Source: CBDDHT01 sp965227905
GTDB lineage: Bacteria; Pseudomonadota; Alphaproteobacteria; Rhizobiales; Methyloligellaceae
DNA length: 64,000 nt
Direction of reading: 5' to 3'
Assembly (NCBI GenBank): GCA_965227905.1
Contig: OZ245780.1
Coordinates: 1,612,001 to 1,676,000, forward strand
The position numbers were made by a program, and so were the translations under genes. The notes beneath the pieces were generated by a model. That model was not told the origin of the DNA and did not search any database. It worked only from the letters and a program-made list of their open reading frames with translations. Position 1 is the first letter of the stretch. Each line of letters starts with the position of its first letter. Positions 44,820 through 53,185 of the stretch are shown one piece after another.

Positions 44820-45197
44820 TCAGGCCGCTCGATCGGCTTTGATGATTTCCGTCATCGTGACGCCGAGCCGATCTTCGACGAGCACGACCTCGCCGCGAGC
44901 AACCAGCCTGTTGTTTACGAAGATGTCGATGGCCTCACCGACCTTTCGATCCAGTTCGATCACATCGCCTTCGTCCATCGTCAGCAGATCGGAAACTTCG
45001 ATCTGAGTGCGACCGAGCACGGCTGAGATATTGACCGGCACATCGAATACGGCTTCCAGATCGGTAGCGGCTCGTTGGTGCTCATCGATTTTCGACTCGC
45101 TGGCTGTGCTTGGCGTCTCTTCCGATGAGCCGGCTTGCGCTTTGTCTTCGGACAAGTCGGCAAGCGGAACACTGCTCGCTTCTGTTTCATCACTCAT
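44820..45197 (-). CDS. fliN: Flagellar switch protein FliN
   Basis: 125 aa. The C-terminal SpoA domain (about 45-120) has VFDVPVNISAVLGRTQIEVSD, DEGDVIELDRKVGEAIDIFV, and GEVVLVEDRLGVTMTEII. It forms the C-ring with FliG and FliM and is a target of CheY. The 40-residue N-terminus is acidic and disordered. It lies between fliH and flbD. Confidence 0.93.
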   Translation of the reverse strand: MSDETEASSVPLADLSEDKAQAGSSEETPSTASESKIDEHQRAATDLEAVFDVPVNISAVLGRTQIEVSDLLTMDEGDVIELDRKVGEAIDIFVNNRLVARGEVVLVEDRLGVTMTEIIKADRAA

Positions 45198-45281
45198 GCG
45201 GCTTCTCCGGGTTGGCCATCTCGTCTATCTTTGTTCTTGTCGATCTGTTCTTTGTAGGGGTCGGTCATTTGTCGGAAGCGG

Positions 45282-45917
45282 TCATGCGCCTTGGATGAGG
45301 GCGCGTTGCCCGTCGAGATAAGCAGTCACTGTCTTGATAATGCGAGAGCGTGTCGCTTCCGCTTCGTGCCCGATGCCACCATCCGCCCATTCGAGCTTTG
45401 CGTCTCCCACCGGTATTTCCGGGTCGCCGACCAGCACGATTTCACCTTGATAACCCTGCTGCTTGGCAAAGCTTTCCATGCGTTGCTGAAGTTCCTCAAT
45501 CAGGCTCTCATTGACGCGAACGGCGATATGAGGAGGATTGTCCGCGTACTCCAGGCAGTCCTTGAAGAGTGCTTCCAGGCCTTCGAGGGGATATCGGCGA
45601 ATGACCTCCGGTGCCATTGTTTCCGCGGCTGCGAGGCCGATCTGCACCGCCTTGGATTGCATGTCGTGTCGGACACTTTCCATGTCATTGGTAATGGCAG
45701 TGAAGTTTGCCAATACCTTTGACAGCGTTTCCGAAATTGCGGCTTCTTGATTATCCTGAGCCGCTCGGAGTCCTTCTGCATGACCTTCCTCGAATGCGGC
45801 CTTGCGGGCCTGAGCAAGTTCTGCCTCGAATTCCGTTCGCAGTTGTTGCTCGGGCGAGGGAGCCTCTTGCGAGGGCTCGAAACTTCGGTCGAAGAGATAT
45901 TTTGCGGGCGCTGCCAT
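45282..45917 (-). CDS. fliH: Flagellar export regulator FliH
   Basis: 211 aa. It is the stalk partner that holds FliI and couples it to the C-ring. The N-terminal half is a charged coiled coil (about 25-105). The C-terminal half resembles the FliH/YscL/V-ATPase E-type domain, with PLEGLEALFKDCLEYADNPPH and VGDAKLEWADGGI. The second motif is typical of FliH. It follows fliG by 17 nt. Confidence 0.9.
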   Translation of the reverse strand: MAAPAKYLFDRSFEPSQEAPSPEQQLRTEFEAELAQARKAAFEEGHAEGLRAAQDNQEAAISETLSKVLANFTAITNDMESVRHDMQSKAVQIGLAAAETMAPEVIRRYPLEGLEALFKDCLEYADNPPHIAVRVNESLIEELQQRMESFAKQQGYQGEIVLVGDPEIPVGDAKLEWADGGIGHEAEATRSRIIKTVTAYLDGQRALIQGA

Positions 45918-45934
45918 TTTGATCTCGAGGCCGA

Positions 45935-46993
45935 TCAGTAGATCAGCTCGTCCTCCCCACTATTGCTGGACAAGACGATTTCCCCCTTCGCTGCGAGGTC
46001 TTTTGCCTTGTTGATCATCCCGGTCTGCGCATCGTCGACATCCTTGAGACGGACCGGTCCCATGACCTCCAGGTCGTCGCGCATCATCTTGCCCGCCCGT
46101 TCCGAGAGGTTGCTGAAGAAGAACTCCCGGACTGCGTCGTCTGCACCTTTCATTGCAAGGATCAACTGATCATTCTCAACCTGACGCAGCAGCGTCTGGA
46201 TGCTGGCCTTGTCGAGTTTGGTCAGGTCGTTGAAGGTGAACATGAGCGTCTTGATACGCTCGGCCGCATCCCAGTTCGCCCGCTCCAAAGATGTCAGGAA
46301 TCGACTCTCGGTCTGTCGATCGAAGCTGTTGAAAATATCGGCCATGAGTTCATGCGCATCGCGTTGACGGGTCTGAGACAGGTTTGAGATGAACTCGTTG
46401 CGAAGTGTGTGTTCGATTTTCTCCAGGACTTCGCGCTGCACGGAGCCTGTTGCGAGCATCCTTTGAATAACTTCAAGGGCAAAATCGTCCGGCAGGATTG
46501 AAAGGACCTGGGCTGCGTGATCGGAAGCGATTTTGGATAGGACGACTGCGACAGTCTGCGGATACTCGTTCTTCATATAGTTGGCGAGAACGTGAGCCTG
46601 AACGTTGGAGAGCTTCTCCCACATGTTGCGGCCGGCCGGACCACGGATCTCTTCCATGATCGTCTTTACGCGCTCCTCTGGGAGATACTCTGCAAGCAAG
46701 CGTTCGGTCGAAACCGATGAGCCGATCACGGCCCCGGCAAGAGACATTTGGGAAACGAACACACCCAGCATCGATTGAACGATTTTCGGGTCGAGATTTC
46801 CGAGGCGCGACATTGCGAGGGAGATATTGACAACCTCGTCATCGTCCAGCTCCTTCCAAATCGGCGCACCATATTCGACGCCGAGTGCGAGGAGGAGCAC
46901 GGCCGCTTTGTCGACACCGGACATGCTTTCTACATCGGGTGGGCCTGGAACCTCATCCGGAACCACTTCGGGCACTGTTTCGACCATTGCCAT
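45935..46993 (-). CDS. fliG: Flagellar motor switch protein FliG
   Basis: 352 aa. It carries torque between the stator and the FliF ring. FliG N and middle domains are seen (SGVDKAAVLLLALG near the start, then VQAHVLANYMKNEYPQTVAVVLSKI). The C-terminal ARM/torque helix is FTFNDLTKLDKASIQTLLRQV. Length and order match FliG. It lies 12 nt after fliF. Confidence 0.94.
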   Translation of the reverse strand: MAMVETVPEVVPDEVPGPPDVESMSGVDKAAVLLLALGVEYGAPIWKELDDDEVVNISLAMSRLGNLDPKIVQSMLGVFVSQMSLAGAVIGSSVSTERLLAEYLPEERVKTIMEEIRGPAGRNMWEKLSNVQAHVLANYMKNEYPQTVAVVLSKIASDHAAQVLSILPDDFALEVIQRMLATGSVQREVLEKIEHTLRNEFISNLSQTRQRDAHELMADIFNSFDRQTESRFLTSLERANWDAAERIKTLMFTFNDLTKLDKASIQTLLRQVENDQLILAMKGADDAVREFFFSNLSERAGKMMRDDLEVMGPVRLKDVDDAQTGMINKAKDLAAKGEIVLSSNSGEDELIY

Positions 46994-47005
46994 CAGTTGT
47001 CTCTT

Positions 47006-48676
47006 TTATTCATCTTGTGCGATCCAGCCGCGAACGATCGATGCGGCTTCGTCGGGATTGTTCTGAACGATTTCTCCGACTTCCTGGATTGCTGTTGCTT
47101 GGATTGAACCCTTTGCACGTGCTTCGCGCAGGACCTCCATGGCCTCGTTTCTTGCGTCAGGACCAGACAATGCCGTCATGTCGCCGCCGGGTCCGGCAAT
47201 AGGAGTCCCGTCCGCCGCCAGCAGCGCACCGGTTTCCGGATCTGTTTGAAGGGTCAGTTCACCGACATTTGCGTGTTCTTCCGGCGTAATAATGCGACGG
47301 ACGAGAGGGCGTACGACAAACAACAGAACCAGAAGGCTCACAATCAGAATGACAGCAAGTTCGGCGATCTTGAAATAGTCGGTCTTGGACAATGAGAAAT
47401 CGAAAAGGCCTTCTTCCGCGCTGGTCTGGGCCGCGGCGAATGCTCCCGTCGCGAATCTGAGATTGGCTACATGAACCTTGTCGCCGCGATCCTTGTCGAA
47501 GCCGATTGCGGATTCGACCAGAGCCTTGATCTGTTCGATTTCCTCGGCCGGCCTCGGATTGTAGCTGACCTTGCCATCTGCACCGGCTGCGTAGTTTCCA
47601 TCCACGAGCACCGCGACCGAGAGTCGCTTGATGCGGCCGGCCTCGACGATCTCTGTCTTAGTGGTTTTGGAAATCTCGTAATTGACGATTTCTTCGGTCT
47701 TGGCTGAGTTTTCCTGTTCGGATCCTTGAGCCTGAGCATCGGCATTCGCAGCCGGAAGCTCATTTCCGACGGTCACGCCGTCGTTCGTGGTCGGCGTTGT
47801 CGAGGCGTTGGTCTCTTCTCTTGTCTGAGAGGAGCGAACGACACGACCGTCTGGATCATAAACATCGGACGTTTGTGTAATGCGGTTATAGTCGATTTCG
47901 GCCGTAACGCGGACACGGGCGCGTCCGGCGCCAACGACACTGGAGATGATCTCCTGGATCTCGTTCTGCATTCGCCGTTCGAAGGCGCGATTGCGCTCGT
48001 CGACCCCTGTCGCCGACAAGTCGTCCGACTCGCCAGAACCGCTGGCAAGCAGTGTTCCCGACTCATCGACAACCGATACACGCTGTGGCTTCAGGCCCTC
48101 GACCGCTGAGGCGACAAGATGCTGGATTGCTTTGATGCGCGGCTTGTCCAGAGTGCCGCGCACTTTGACAACGATGGACGCAGATGGCTCGGATGCACTC
48201 TCCGCAAAGAGGCGACGTTGCGGCAGAACCAAGTGAACCCGTGCCATTTGGACGCGGTCGAGCGCGCGAATGGTTCGCGCAAGCTCTCCTTCGATTGCCC
48301 GCATCCGATTTATGTTCTGAACAAAACTTGTTGCTCCCAGCGTGTCGCCATTGTCGAAGATTTCATATCCAACCGTGCCGCCGGATGGCAGGCCATCCTC
48401 GGCTAACTGCATGCGCAGACGCAGGACCCGTTCTTCGGGCGCCATGATCACTGCGCCGCCCTGACGGATCTCATGGGGAACGCCCATGGATTCCAGTTTT
48501 TCAACGATCTTGGTCGAGTCTTCGAACGGGAGTTCCGTATAGAGAATCGCGAGTTGCGGTTCCGAGAAGCGAAGCATCAGGAAAACGAAGAAACCGATGA
48601 GGCCGACGGCGACCGCGCCCATCGCCGCAATTCGTGCCGCACCCAGTGTCCTGATGAACTCGGTCAGGCCGTTCAC
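47006..48676 (-). CDS. fliF: Flagellar MS-ring protein FliF
   Basis: 556 aa. It builds the inner-membrane MS ring, the base of flagellar assembly. An N-terminal transmembrane helix (about 14-35) precedes the large periplasmic domain with RVQMARVHLVLPQRRLF, a YscJ/FliF signature. A second transmembrane helix at about 430-455 (IAELAVILIVSLLVLLFVV) is followed by the FliG-binding cytoplasmic tail. It is the first gene of the flagellar operon; CtrA-like and FlbD-like sites are upstream. Confidence 0.95.
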   Translation of the reverse strand: MNGLTEFIRTLGAARIAAMGAVAVGLIGFFVFLMLRFSEPQLAILYTELPFEDSTKIVEKLESMGVPHEIRQGGAVIMAPEERVLRLRMQLAEDGLPSGGTVGYEIFDNGDTLGATSFVQNINRMRAIEGELARTIRALDRVQMARVHLVLPQRRLFAESASEPSASIVVKVRGTLDKPRIKAIQHLVASAVEGLKPQRVSVVDESGTLLASGSGESDDLSATGVDERNRAFERRMQNEIQEIISSVVGAGRARVRVTAEIDYNRITQTSDVYDPDGRVVRSSQTREETNASTTPTTNDGVTVGNELPAANADAQAQGSEQENSAKTEEIVNYEISKTTKTEIVEAGRIKRLSVAVLVDGNYAAGADGKVSYNPRPAEEIEQIKALVESAIGFDKDRGDKVHVANLRFATGAFAAAQTSAEEGLFDFSLSKTDYFKIAELAVILIVSLLVLLFVVRPLVRRIITPEEHANVGELTLQTDPETGALLAADGTPIAGPGGDMTALSGPDARNEAMEVLREARAKGSIQATAIQEVGEIVQNNPDEAASIVRGWIAQDE

Positions 48677-48774
48677 GATGCAGAGGCTCCCATTCGTTAA
48701 GAATTGACTGCCTGGAAAGGCAAGCCGGAAAACGTTGGTTTTGCTTGGGACTCAAGCGGTCCGATGTGCTGCTA

Positions 48775-48787
48775 GGCAAAAATTACC
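48775..48787. promoter_or_regulatory. Possible FlbD site at fliF
   Basis: GGCAA-AAA-TTACC is one base from the GGCAA-N3-TTGCC dyads upstream of fliK. It lies about 100 nt before fliF, 10 nt on the gene-proximal side of the CtrA box. Confidence 0.45.
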
Positions 48788-48797
48788 CAGCAAAGTC

Positions 48798-48813
48798 CTA
48801 AGCAGACGTTAAC
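48798..48813. promoter_or_regulatory. CtrA box upstream of fliF
   Basis: CTAA-GCAGACG-TTAAC matches the CtrA consensus TTAA-N7-TTAAC at all but one fixed base. It is about 122 nt upstream of the fliF start, as in the Caulobacter fliF promoter. Confidence 0.6.
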
Positions 48814-48967
48814 CAACTGTGTATTCTTGGGACGCCAGTCGTTTTTTTGAGGGGAGCTGTGGCCGATTGGAACGGTCGATGCGCGGAGAGAGCGGCAGAA
48901 ATTGCCGGGTGTTGGAATCTTCCATGGCAGCAAGCTGTCAGGAATCATGCATGCCGGAGGGTCGCTG

Positions 48968-49006
48968 AAGACAGAAAACGCGCCGGCCTCAAAGAGGTCG
49001 GCGCGA
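48968..49006 (-). terminator. Terminator downstream of sciP
   Basis: On the minus strand a 12-bp stem (48979-48990 with 48994-49005, one G-U pair, three-base loop) is followed by TTTTCTGT. It separates sciP from the fliF operon. Confidence 0.75.
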
Positions 49007-49071
49007 TTGATTCTGCTAGATCTGTCCCGTCAAAGCAGTGGAACCACCACTTGCAACCGCCAACCGGCCAG

Positions 49072-49347
49072 CTACTTGCGGTATTCCTGAACCCGGGTTG
49101 CACGCAAACCGGGAAGACCATGTTTGTCGATCGAGCGCTGCCAGCTCAAAAACTCGTCGACTGTCAGAGTATAACGATCGCAAGCCTCTTCGAGGCTTAA
49201 GAGGCCACCGCGAACAGCAGCGACGACTTCGGCTTTGCGTCGGATCACCCAACGTTTGGTCGTTGACGGAGGAAGGTCCGCGATCGTTAGCGGACTTCCA
49301 TCTGGCCCGATAACATATCGGACACGAGGTCTGTATTGTTCGGACAT
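49072..49347 (-). CDS. sciP: CtrA inhibitory protein SciP (DUF1153)
   Basis: 91 aa from ATG 49347 (ATG 49353 gives two more residues). SciP binds CtrA and blocks its activation of promoters. The family sequence is nearly invariant and easy to recognise: RPRVRYVIGPDGSPLTIADL near the N-terminus, then TKRWVIRRKAEVVAAVRGGL and LTVDEFLSWQ. It lies just upstream of the CtrA-dependent fliF operon and has its own near-consensus CtrA box. Confidence 0.95.
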   Translation of the reverse strand: MSEQYRPRVRYVIGPDGSPLTIADLPPSTTKRWVIRRKAEVVAAVRGGLLSLEEACDRYTLTVDEFLSWQRSIDKHGLPGLRATRVQEYRK

Positions 49348-49397
49348 ACTCAACTCAATACACCTTCACCACCCACCCACAGACTAGTGGGCCCCGC

Positions 49398-49412
49398 TTA
49401 AGAATTGCCTAA
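49398..49412. promoter_or_regulatory. Near-consensus CtrA box upstream of sciP
   Basis: TTAA-GAATTGC-CTAA, correct N7 spacing with one base off consensus, 51 nt before the sciP start. In Caulobacter the sciP gene is itself activated by CtrA. Confidence 0.5.
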
Positions 49413-49510
49413 ACGTGACGGTTAACGGAACAGCAACGTTCGTGCCAGAATCACTCTCTTGAGATTAAGCAATCCTCAGTTTTTGGCCGCTTTCAGATGT
49501 TCTGCTGCCG

Positions 49511-50341
49511 TCAATCGATGAGGCTGCCATCCGGGTTGCGGAAGGGGTAATGGTTACCGAAATCGCCGATAAAGCTGGTGTGTGTGGTCAGTCGACCGAA
49601 AGGCGTGTCGTCCGGTTGCCAAAGATGAAGGTGAACGGCCGGCGGTTCCTGATTGAAGCAGGAAGGGCCGTCTGGATTAAGATCGAGGACCACGGAGTGA
49701 GCCGGACTGGGTGCGATTGTCGCAGGCCTGTTCGCAAATCGGGTCACGATTGTTCGGTGTATGTGTCCGCAGACAATGCCGACGACCTGAGGCTGATCAA
49801 CGAGAATCTCAGCGAGTTGGTCCGCATTGCCGCAGTTTTGGCTATCCATATGCTGGATACCGGTTCTGAATGGCGGGTGGTGCATGGCAATGAGCGTGGG
49901 ACGATCGCGACCGGCGTCCAGCATGAGCTGCAGCCACGCAAGTCTTGGTGCATCCAGCAGCCCATGAGACTCTTTGGGAACGGTTGTGTCCAGCATCACA
50001 AACCGCACGGGATGATCGTCACTTACGAAGCAGTGCGTGCCACTGGGCTCTTGCGATGCGGGTCTGGGGAATGCCGCCTGAAAGGCGGTGCGGTCGTCGT
50101 GATTGCCTGGAATCGCCAGCACGGGAATCTGCAGGCCGGCCAGCAAATCCAGTGCATGTTCGAATTGGCTGGATGTGCCGTCATCCGTGATATCCCCGGT
50201 TATGAGGACAATATCGGGTCTCGGTAGCAAAGCATTGAGATGGCTGATCGCTCGGCGCAGGCATTCTGACGTATCGACCTGCCGATAAGCAAGTTTGCCG
50301 GCGTCTTTGAGATGCGTATCGGTGAGCTGAGCAATAAGCAT
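49511..50341 (-). CDS. Calcineurin-like metallophosphodiesterase (CpdA-like)
   Basis: 276 aa. A binuclear metallophosphoesterase: metal ligands are visible as QLTDTHL (Asp, His), LITGDITDDG (Asp), PGNHDD (Asn, His), HHPPF (His), and CGHIHRT (His). The pattern is that of the CpdA/GpdQ group, which cleaves cyclic nucleotides or glycerophosphodiesters. It is the last gene of a LacI-controlled ABC importer operon (14 nt after the ATPase gene), which argues for a catabolic phosphodiester substrate taken up by that importer rather than cAMP signalling. Confidence 0.85.
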   Translation of the reverse strand: MLIAQLTDTHLKDAGKLAYRQVDTSECLRRAISHLNALLPRPDIVLITGDITDDGTSSQFEHALDLLAGLQIPVLAIPGNHDDRTAFQAAFPRPASQEPSGTHCFVSDDHPVRFVMLDTTVPKESHGLLDAPRLAWLQLMLDAGRDRPTLIAMHHPPFRTGIQHMDSQNCGNADQLAEILVDQPQVVGIVCGHIHRTIVTRFANRPATIAPSPAHSVVLDLNPDGPSCFNQEPPAVHLHLWQPDDTPFGRLTTHTSFIGDFGNHYPFRNPDGSLID

Positions 50342-50355
50342 GCGGGTCCCAGTTT

Positions 50356-51417
50356 TTAGAAGAATGTGATGCCGTCCGGAGCGATGCGCAGCCCCACATC
50401 GTCTCCCGGCCTGTAGATGTGCGTACTGGGAAGATCGACGATGACTTCCGGGCCGGCGCCGGTGTGGAGGAAGACGCGCTGGTTCGCACCGTGAAAGTGA
50501 ACTGTCTCAACGCGGCAGGTAAGGACCTTTGGTCCGGGTTCGCAGAGTGTTGCCGCTTCCGGTCGGAAGAAGGCTTCGATGGTCTCCGATTTCGACGGAG
50601 AACGATCCTGAGCGTCTGCGAGGTCGAGATGTCCTGCTGCCGTTGCTATTCCAGTTTCGTCGAGCCGACCTTCGATGCGATTCATTGTGCCGACGAACTC
50701 GCCGACGAAACGCGACTCAGGCTTGTGATAGATGTCTTGAGGAGTCCCGATTTGTGCAACCCGGCCTTTCGACATGACGACCACCCGGTCGCCCAAGACC
50801 ATCGCCTCTTGCTGGTCGTGCGTGACATAGATAGCAGTGATGCCGAGTTGCCTCAGAAGCCGGTCGATCTCGCTACGCAGGGTATCCCGAAGGGCGGCAT
50901 CCAATGCCGTCAGAGGTTCATCGAGAAGCAGCACCCGCGGACGAGCCGCAAGTGCTCGTGCGAGTGCCACACGCTGACGCTGACCGCCCGACAATTGATC
51001 GATTTTGCGCCCGGCGAGTTCCTGGATCCGCATCATTTCCAGGACTTCGCCAGCTTGTGTTTCTCGGTCGGTACGGCCTATGCGCCGGATTTTCAGTCCA
51101 TAAGCCACATTGTCGAGAACGTTCATGTTGGGAAACAGGGCATAGGATTGGAACACCATGCCCACATTGCGTTGCTCGATCGGCAGAGGCGTCAGATCCT
51201 CGCCATCGAAGAGGACGGCGCCTCCAGGATCGGGAGACTCAAGCCCTGAGATAATCCGCAGCATTGTCGTCTTTCCGCAGCCCGACGGGCCGAGAAGAAC
51301 GATCGTCTCGCCCGCTTCGATTCGCAGCGTCGTGGGAGTCAATGCATTTGTCCCATCCGGGAATGTCTTGGCGCAGTCGACGAGATCGATCGCGGTGCCG
51401 TCATAACTGATGCTCAT
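50356..51417 (-). CDS. ABC transporter ATP-binding protein (PotA/FbpC/UgpC-like)
   Basis: 353 aa. Walker A GPSGCGKTT, Q-loop VFQSYALFP, signature LSGGQRQRVALARALA, Walker B LLLDEPLTAL, and H-loop YVTHDQQEA are all present. A C-terminal TOBE-type domain (about 240-350) is typical of MalK/PotA/FbpC importers. Its ATG overlaps the stop of the upstream permease gene (ATGA). Confidence 0.93.
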   Translation of the reverse strand: MSISYDGTAIDLVDCAKTFPDGTNALTPTTLRIEAGETIVLLGPSGCGKTTMLRIISGLESPDPGGAVLFDGEDLTPLPIEQRNVGMVFQSYALFPNMNVLDNVAYGLKIRRIGRTDRETQAGEVLEMMRIQELAGRKIDQLSGGQRQRVALARALAARPRVLLLDEPLTALDAALRDTLRSEIDRLLRQLGITAIYVTHDQQEAMVLGDRVVVMSKGRVAQIGTPQDIYHKPESRFVGEFVGTMNRIEGRLDETGIATAAGHLDLADAQDRSPSKSETIEAFFRPEAATLCEPGPKVLTCRVETVHFHGANQRVFLHTGAGPEVIVDLPSTHIYRPGDDVGLRIAPDGITFF

Positions 51418-52247
51418 GGCCGGTCCTCCGAACCGTTGTCCGGCTCCGCAATCTGTTTATTCAGGCGACGCTCGAAATTCGCCGCATACTGCATGGCGAT
51501 GAGCAACGGGATGATGAGGATGAAAAAGATGAGGGTGTAGGCGCTTGCCACCTCCAGACGCATCGATGCATAGGCATCGGCAAGTCCGACGGGCAGGGTC
51601 TTGGTCAAGGGCGTATGAAGCATCCAGGTCAGATTGAACTCACCGACCGAAAGCGTAACCACCATCAACGACCCCGCGAGAATTCCAGGCTTGATGTTGG
51701 GCAGAATGATATCGAAAAAGCGTCGATGCGCGGGCGCACCAAGACTCGCTGCACCTTCCTCAAGTGTTGCAGCATCGATCTGTGACATGACCGCCATCAC
51801 CGAGCGCATCATGAAGGGGAGCGTGTAGAGCACATGGCCGACAAGGATGAAGAGCCAGCTTTTCCGGAAATCACCGAAGCTTCCATAGCTGATGATCAAT
51901 GCGAGTGCGATGGCAAGGCCAGGAATGGCGAGCGGAAGGGTCACGATCTCCTCGAAGATTCGGCCGAGCCGCGATGGTCTGCGAGCGAGCGTGTAGGCGG
52001 CGGGCACGCCGATCAGAAGCGTTACAACAAGAGTCGCAAGTGCCAGCTGCGCGGATAGCAGCATGGTGCCGGCATACAGGTCCCAGACCTCAATGATCCA
52101 GCGAAGTGTTACGCCGCTCGCCAGACCGCGAAAATAGTTCTCGGTCACACCGGCCGCCATCGACATCAAGGCCGGTACGATCAGGAAAGCACAGGTGAGG
52201 GCCGTAACCGCGATCTGGACGAACAGGATGGCTCGGCGCTGAGTCAT
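51414..52247 (-). CDS. ABC transporter permease (inner)
   Basis: 277 aa from ATG 52247 (AAGGAAGG upstream). About six transmembrane helices; the cytoplasmic EAA loop is LEEGAASLGAPAHRRFFDIILP. It belongs to the PotC/FbpB-like permeases and pairs with the next permease to form the translocation pore. Confidence 0.92.
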   Translation of the reverse strand: MTQRRAILFVQIAVTALTCAFLIVPALMSMAAGVTENYFRGLASGVTLRWIIEVWDLYAGTMLLSAQLALATLVVTLLIGVPAAYTLARRPSRLGRIFEEIVTLPLAIPGLAIALALIISYGSFGDFRKSWLFILVGHVLYTLPFMMRSVMAVMSQIDAATLEEGAASLGAPAHRRFFDIILPNIKPGILAGSLMVVTLSVGEFNLTWMLHTPLTKTLPVGLADAYASMRLEVASAYTLIFFILIIPLLIAMQYAANFERRLNKQIAEPDNGSEDRP

Positions 52248-52258
52248 AGCCACCTTCC

Positions 52259-53089
52259 TTATGCCGCCGCTGCGACGCTTGTGCCGCCGAAAGATCGCGC
52301 AAGGCTCAATGTGATCCAGGTAATGAGACCCAGCACAATGGATAGGGCTGCCGCCATCGCAATGTTCGCGTTGAGCGTAAATTCCGTATAGATGACCATC
52401 GGCAGAACATCGATGTTCGTTGCCAATGTGAATGCTGTGCCGAAGGCGCCCATTGCGGTTGCGAAACAAATGGCGGATGAGGCAAAGAAAGCTGGATAGA
52501 GTGCCGGCAGTATCACGTCCCGCATCACCTGCATGGGACCGGCGCCGAGTGAACGCGCTGCCTCTTCCACCGACTGATCGAGCTTTTCAATCGCAGCCAT
52601 GACGGTCAGCAGAACGCGCGGTATCGAAAAGTAGAGATAGCCGACAAAGAGCCCTGTCATTGAATAGGCGAATGTTATGCGATCACCGCCGAGAGCCAAT
52701 GACGTGTGGGCGAGGAGACCTTGCCGTCCGCCGAGCATGATGACCATGAATCCGACGACGACACCCGGGAAGGCTAGAGGGAAGGTGAGCATTGCCATTA
52801 GCACGGCGCGACCGGGAAACTGGTTGCGCACGAGAAACAGTCCGACTGTCGTGGACAACACCAAAGTCATGAGAGTGACGCCGAGCGAGAGAAGGACCGT
52901 CGATACCAGACTCGAAAGATAACGCTCGGTGACAATCAATTCGAGATAGCTGGCACCGAAGGAAGTCGCCTCGCCCGGACCGCCTTTTAGGCTGACCAGC
53001 ACAAGTTGGGCCATTGGCAGCACGAAGAACGCTGCCGTGAGAATGACAGCGGGAATGATGAGCAGGGTCGTGAAGCGCTCGCTTGTCAT
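52259..53089 (-). CDS. ABC transporter permease (partner)
   Basis: 276 aa with about six transmembrane helices and the EAA loop VEEAARSLGAGPMQVMRDVILP. It is the PotB-like partner of the downstream permease, with an 11-nt gap between the two. A strong intercistronic stem-loop lies upstream, between it and the binding-protein gene. Confidence 0.92.
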   Translation of the reverse strand: MTSERFTTLLIIPAVILTAAFFVLPMAQLVLVSLKGGPGEATSFGASYLELIVTERYLSSLVSTVLLSLGVTLMTLVLSTTVGLFLVRNQFPGRAVLMAMLTFPLAFPGVVVGFMVIMLGGRQGLLAHTSLALGGDRITFAYSMTGLFVGYLYFSIPRVLLTVMAAIEKLDQSVEEAARSLGAGPMQVMRDVILPALYPAFFASSAICFATAMGAFGTAFTLATNIDVLPMVIYTEFTLNANIAMAAALSIVLGLITWITLSLARSFGGTSVAAAA

Positions 53090-53145
53090 GGTTGGTTGCA
53101 GCCGTTCACAGGAGACTGTTGGGTCGAGGCGTGAATAGGAATTGC

Positions 53146-53168
53146 CCGGTGGCCCAAATGGCCACCGG
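53146..53168 (-). terminator. Intercistronic stem-loop after binding-protein gene
   Basis: A perfect 9-bp stem CCGGTGGCC / GGCCACCGG with a 5-nt loop lies between the binding-protein and permease genes and has no T-run. Such structures commonly stabilise the upstream mRNA or reduce downstream expression so that binding protein is made in excess. Confidence 0.6.
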
Positions 53169-53185
53169 ACTTGATTGTGATCGGT

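Larger units (their letters stand above)
48677..49071. other. fliF / sciP intergenic regulatory region
   Basis: 395 bases without a credible gene. They contain a FlbD-like dyad (48775-48787), a CtrA box (48798-48813) and the sciP terminator (48968-49006). Confidence 0.6.

Noticed and set aside
48847..49200. Open frame on the plus strand between fliF and sciP
   Set aside because: It overlaps the sciP terminator hairpin and runs antisense to sciP; no family or ribosome site.
49409..49426. Second CtrA box near sciP (CTAA...TTAAC)
   Set aside because: The spacer is 9 bases, not 7.
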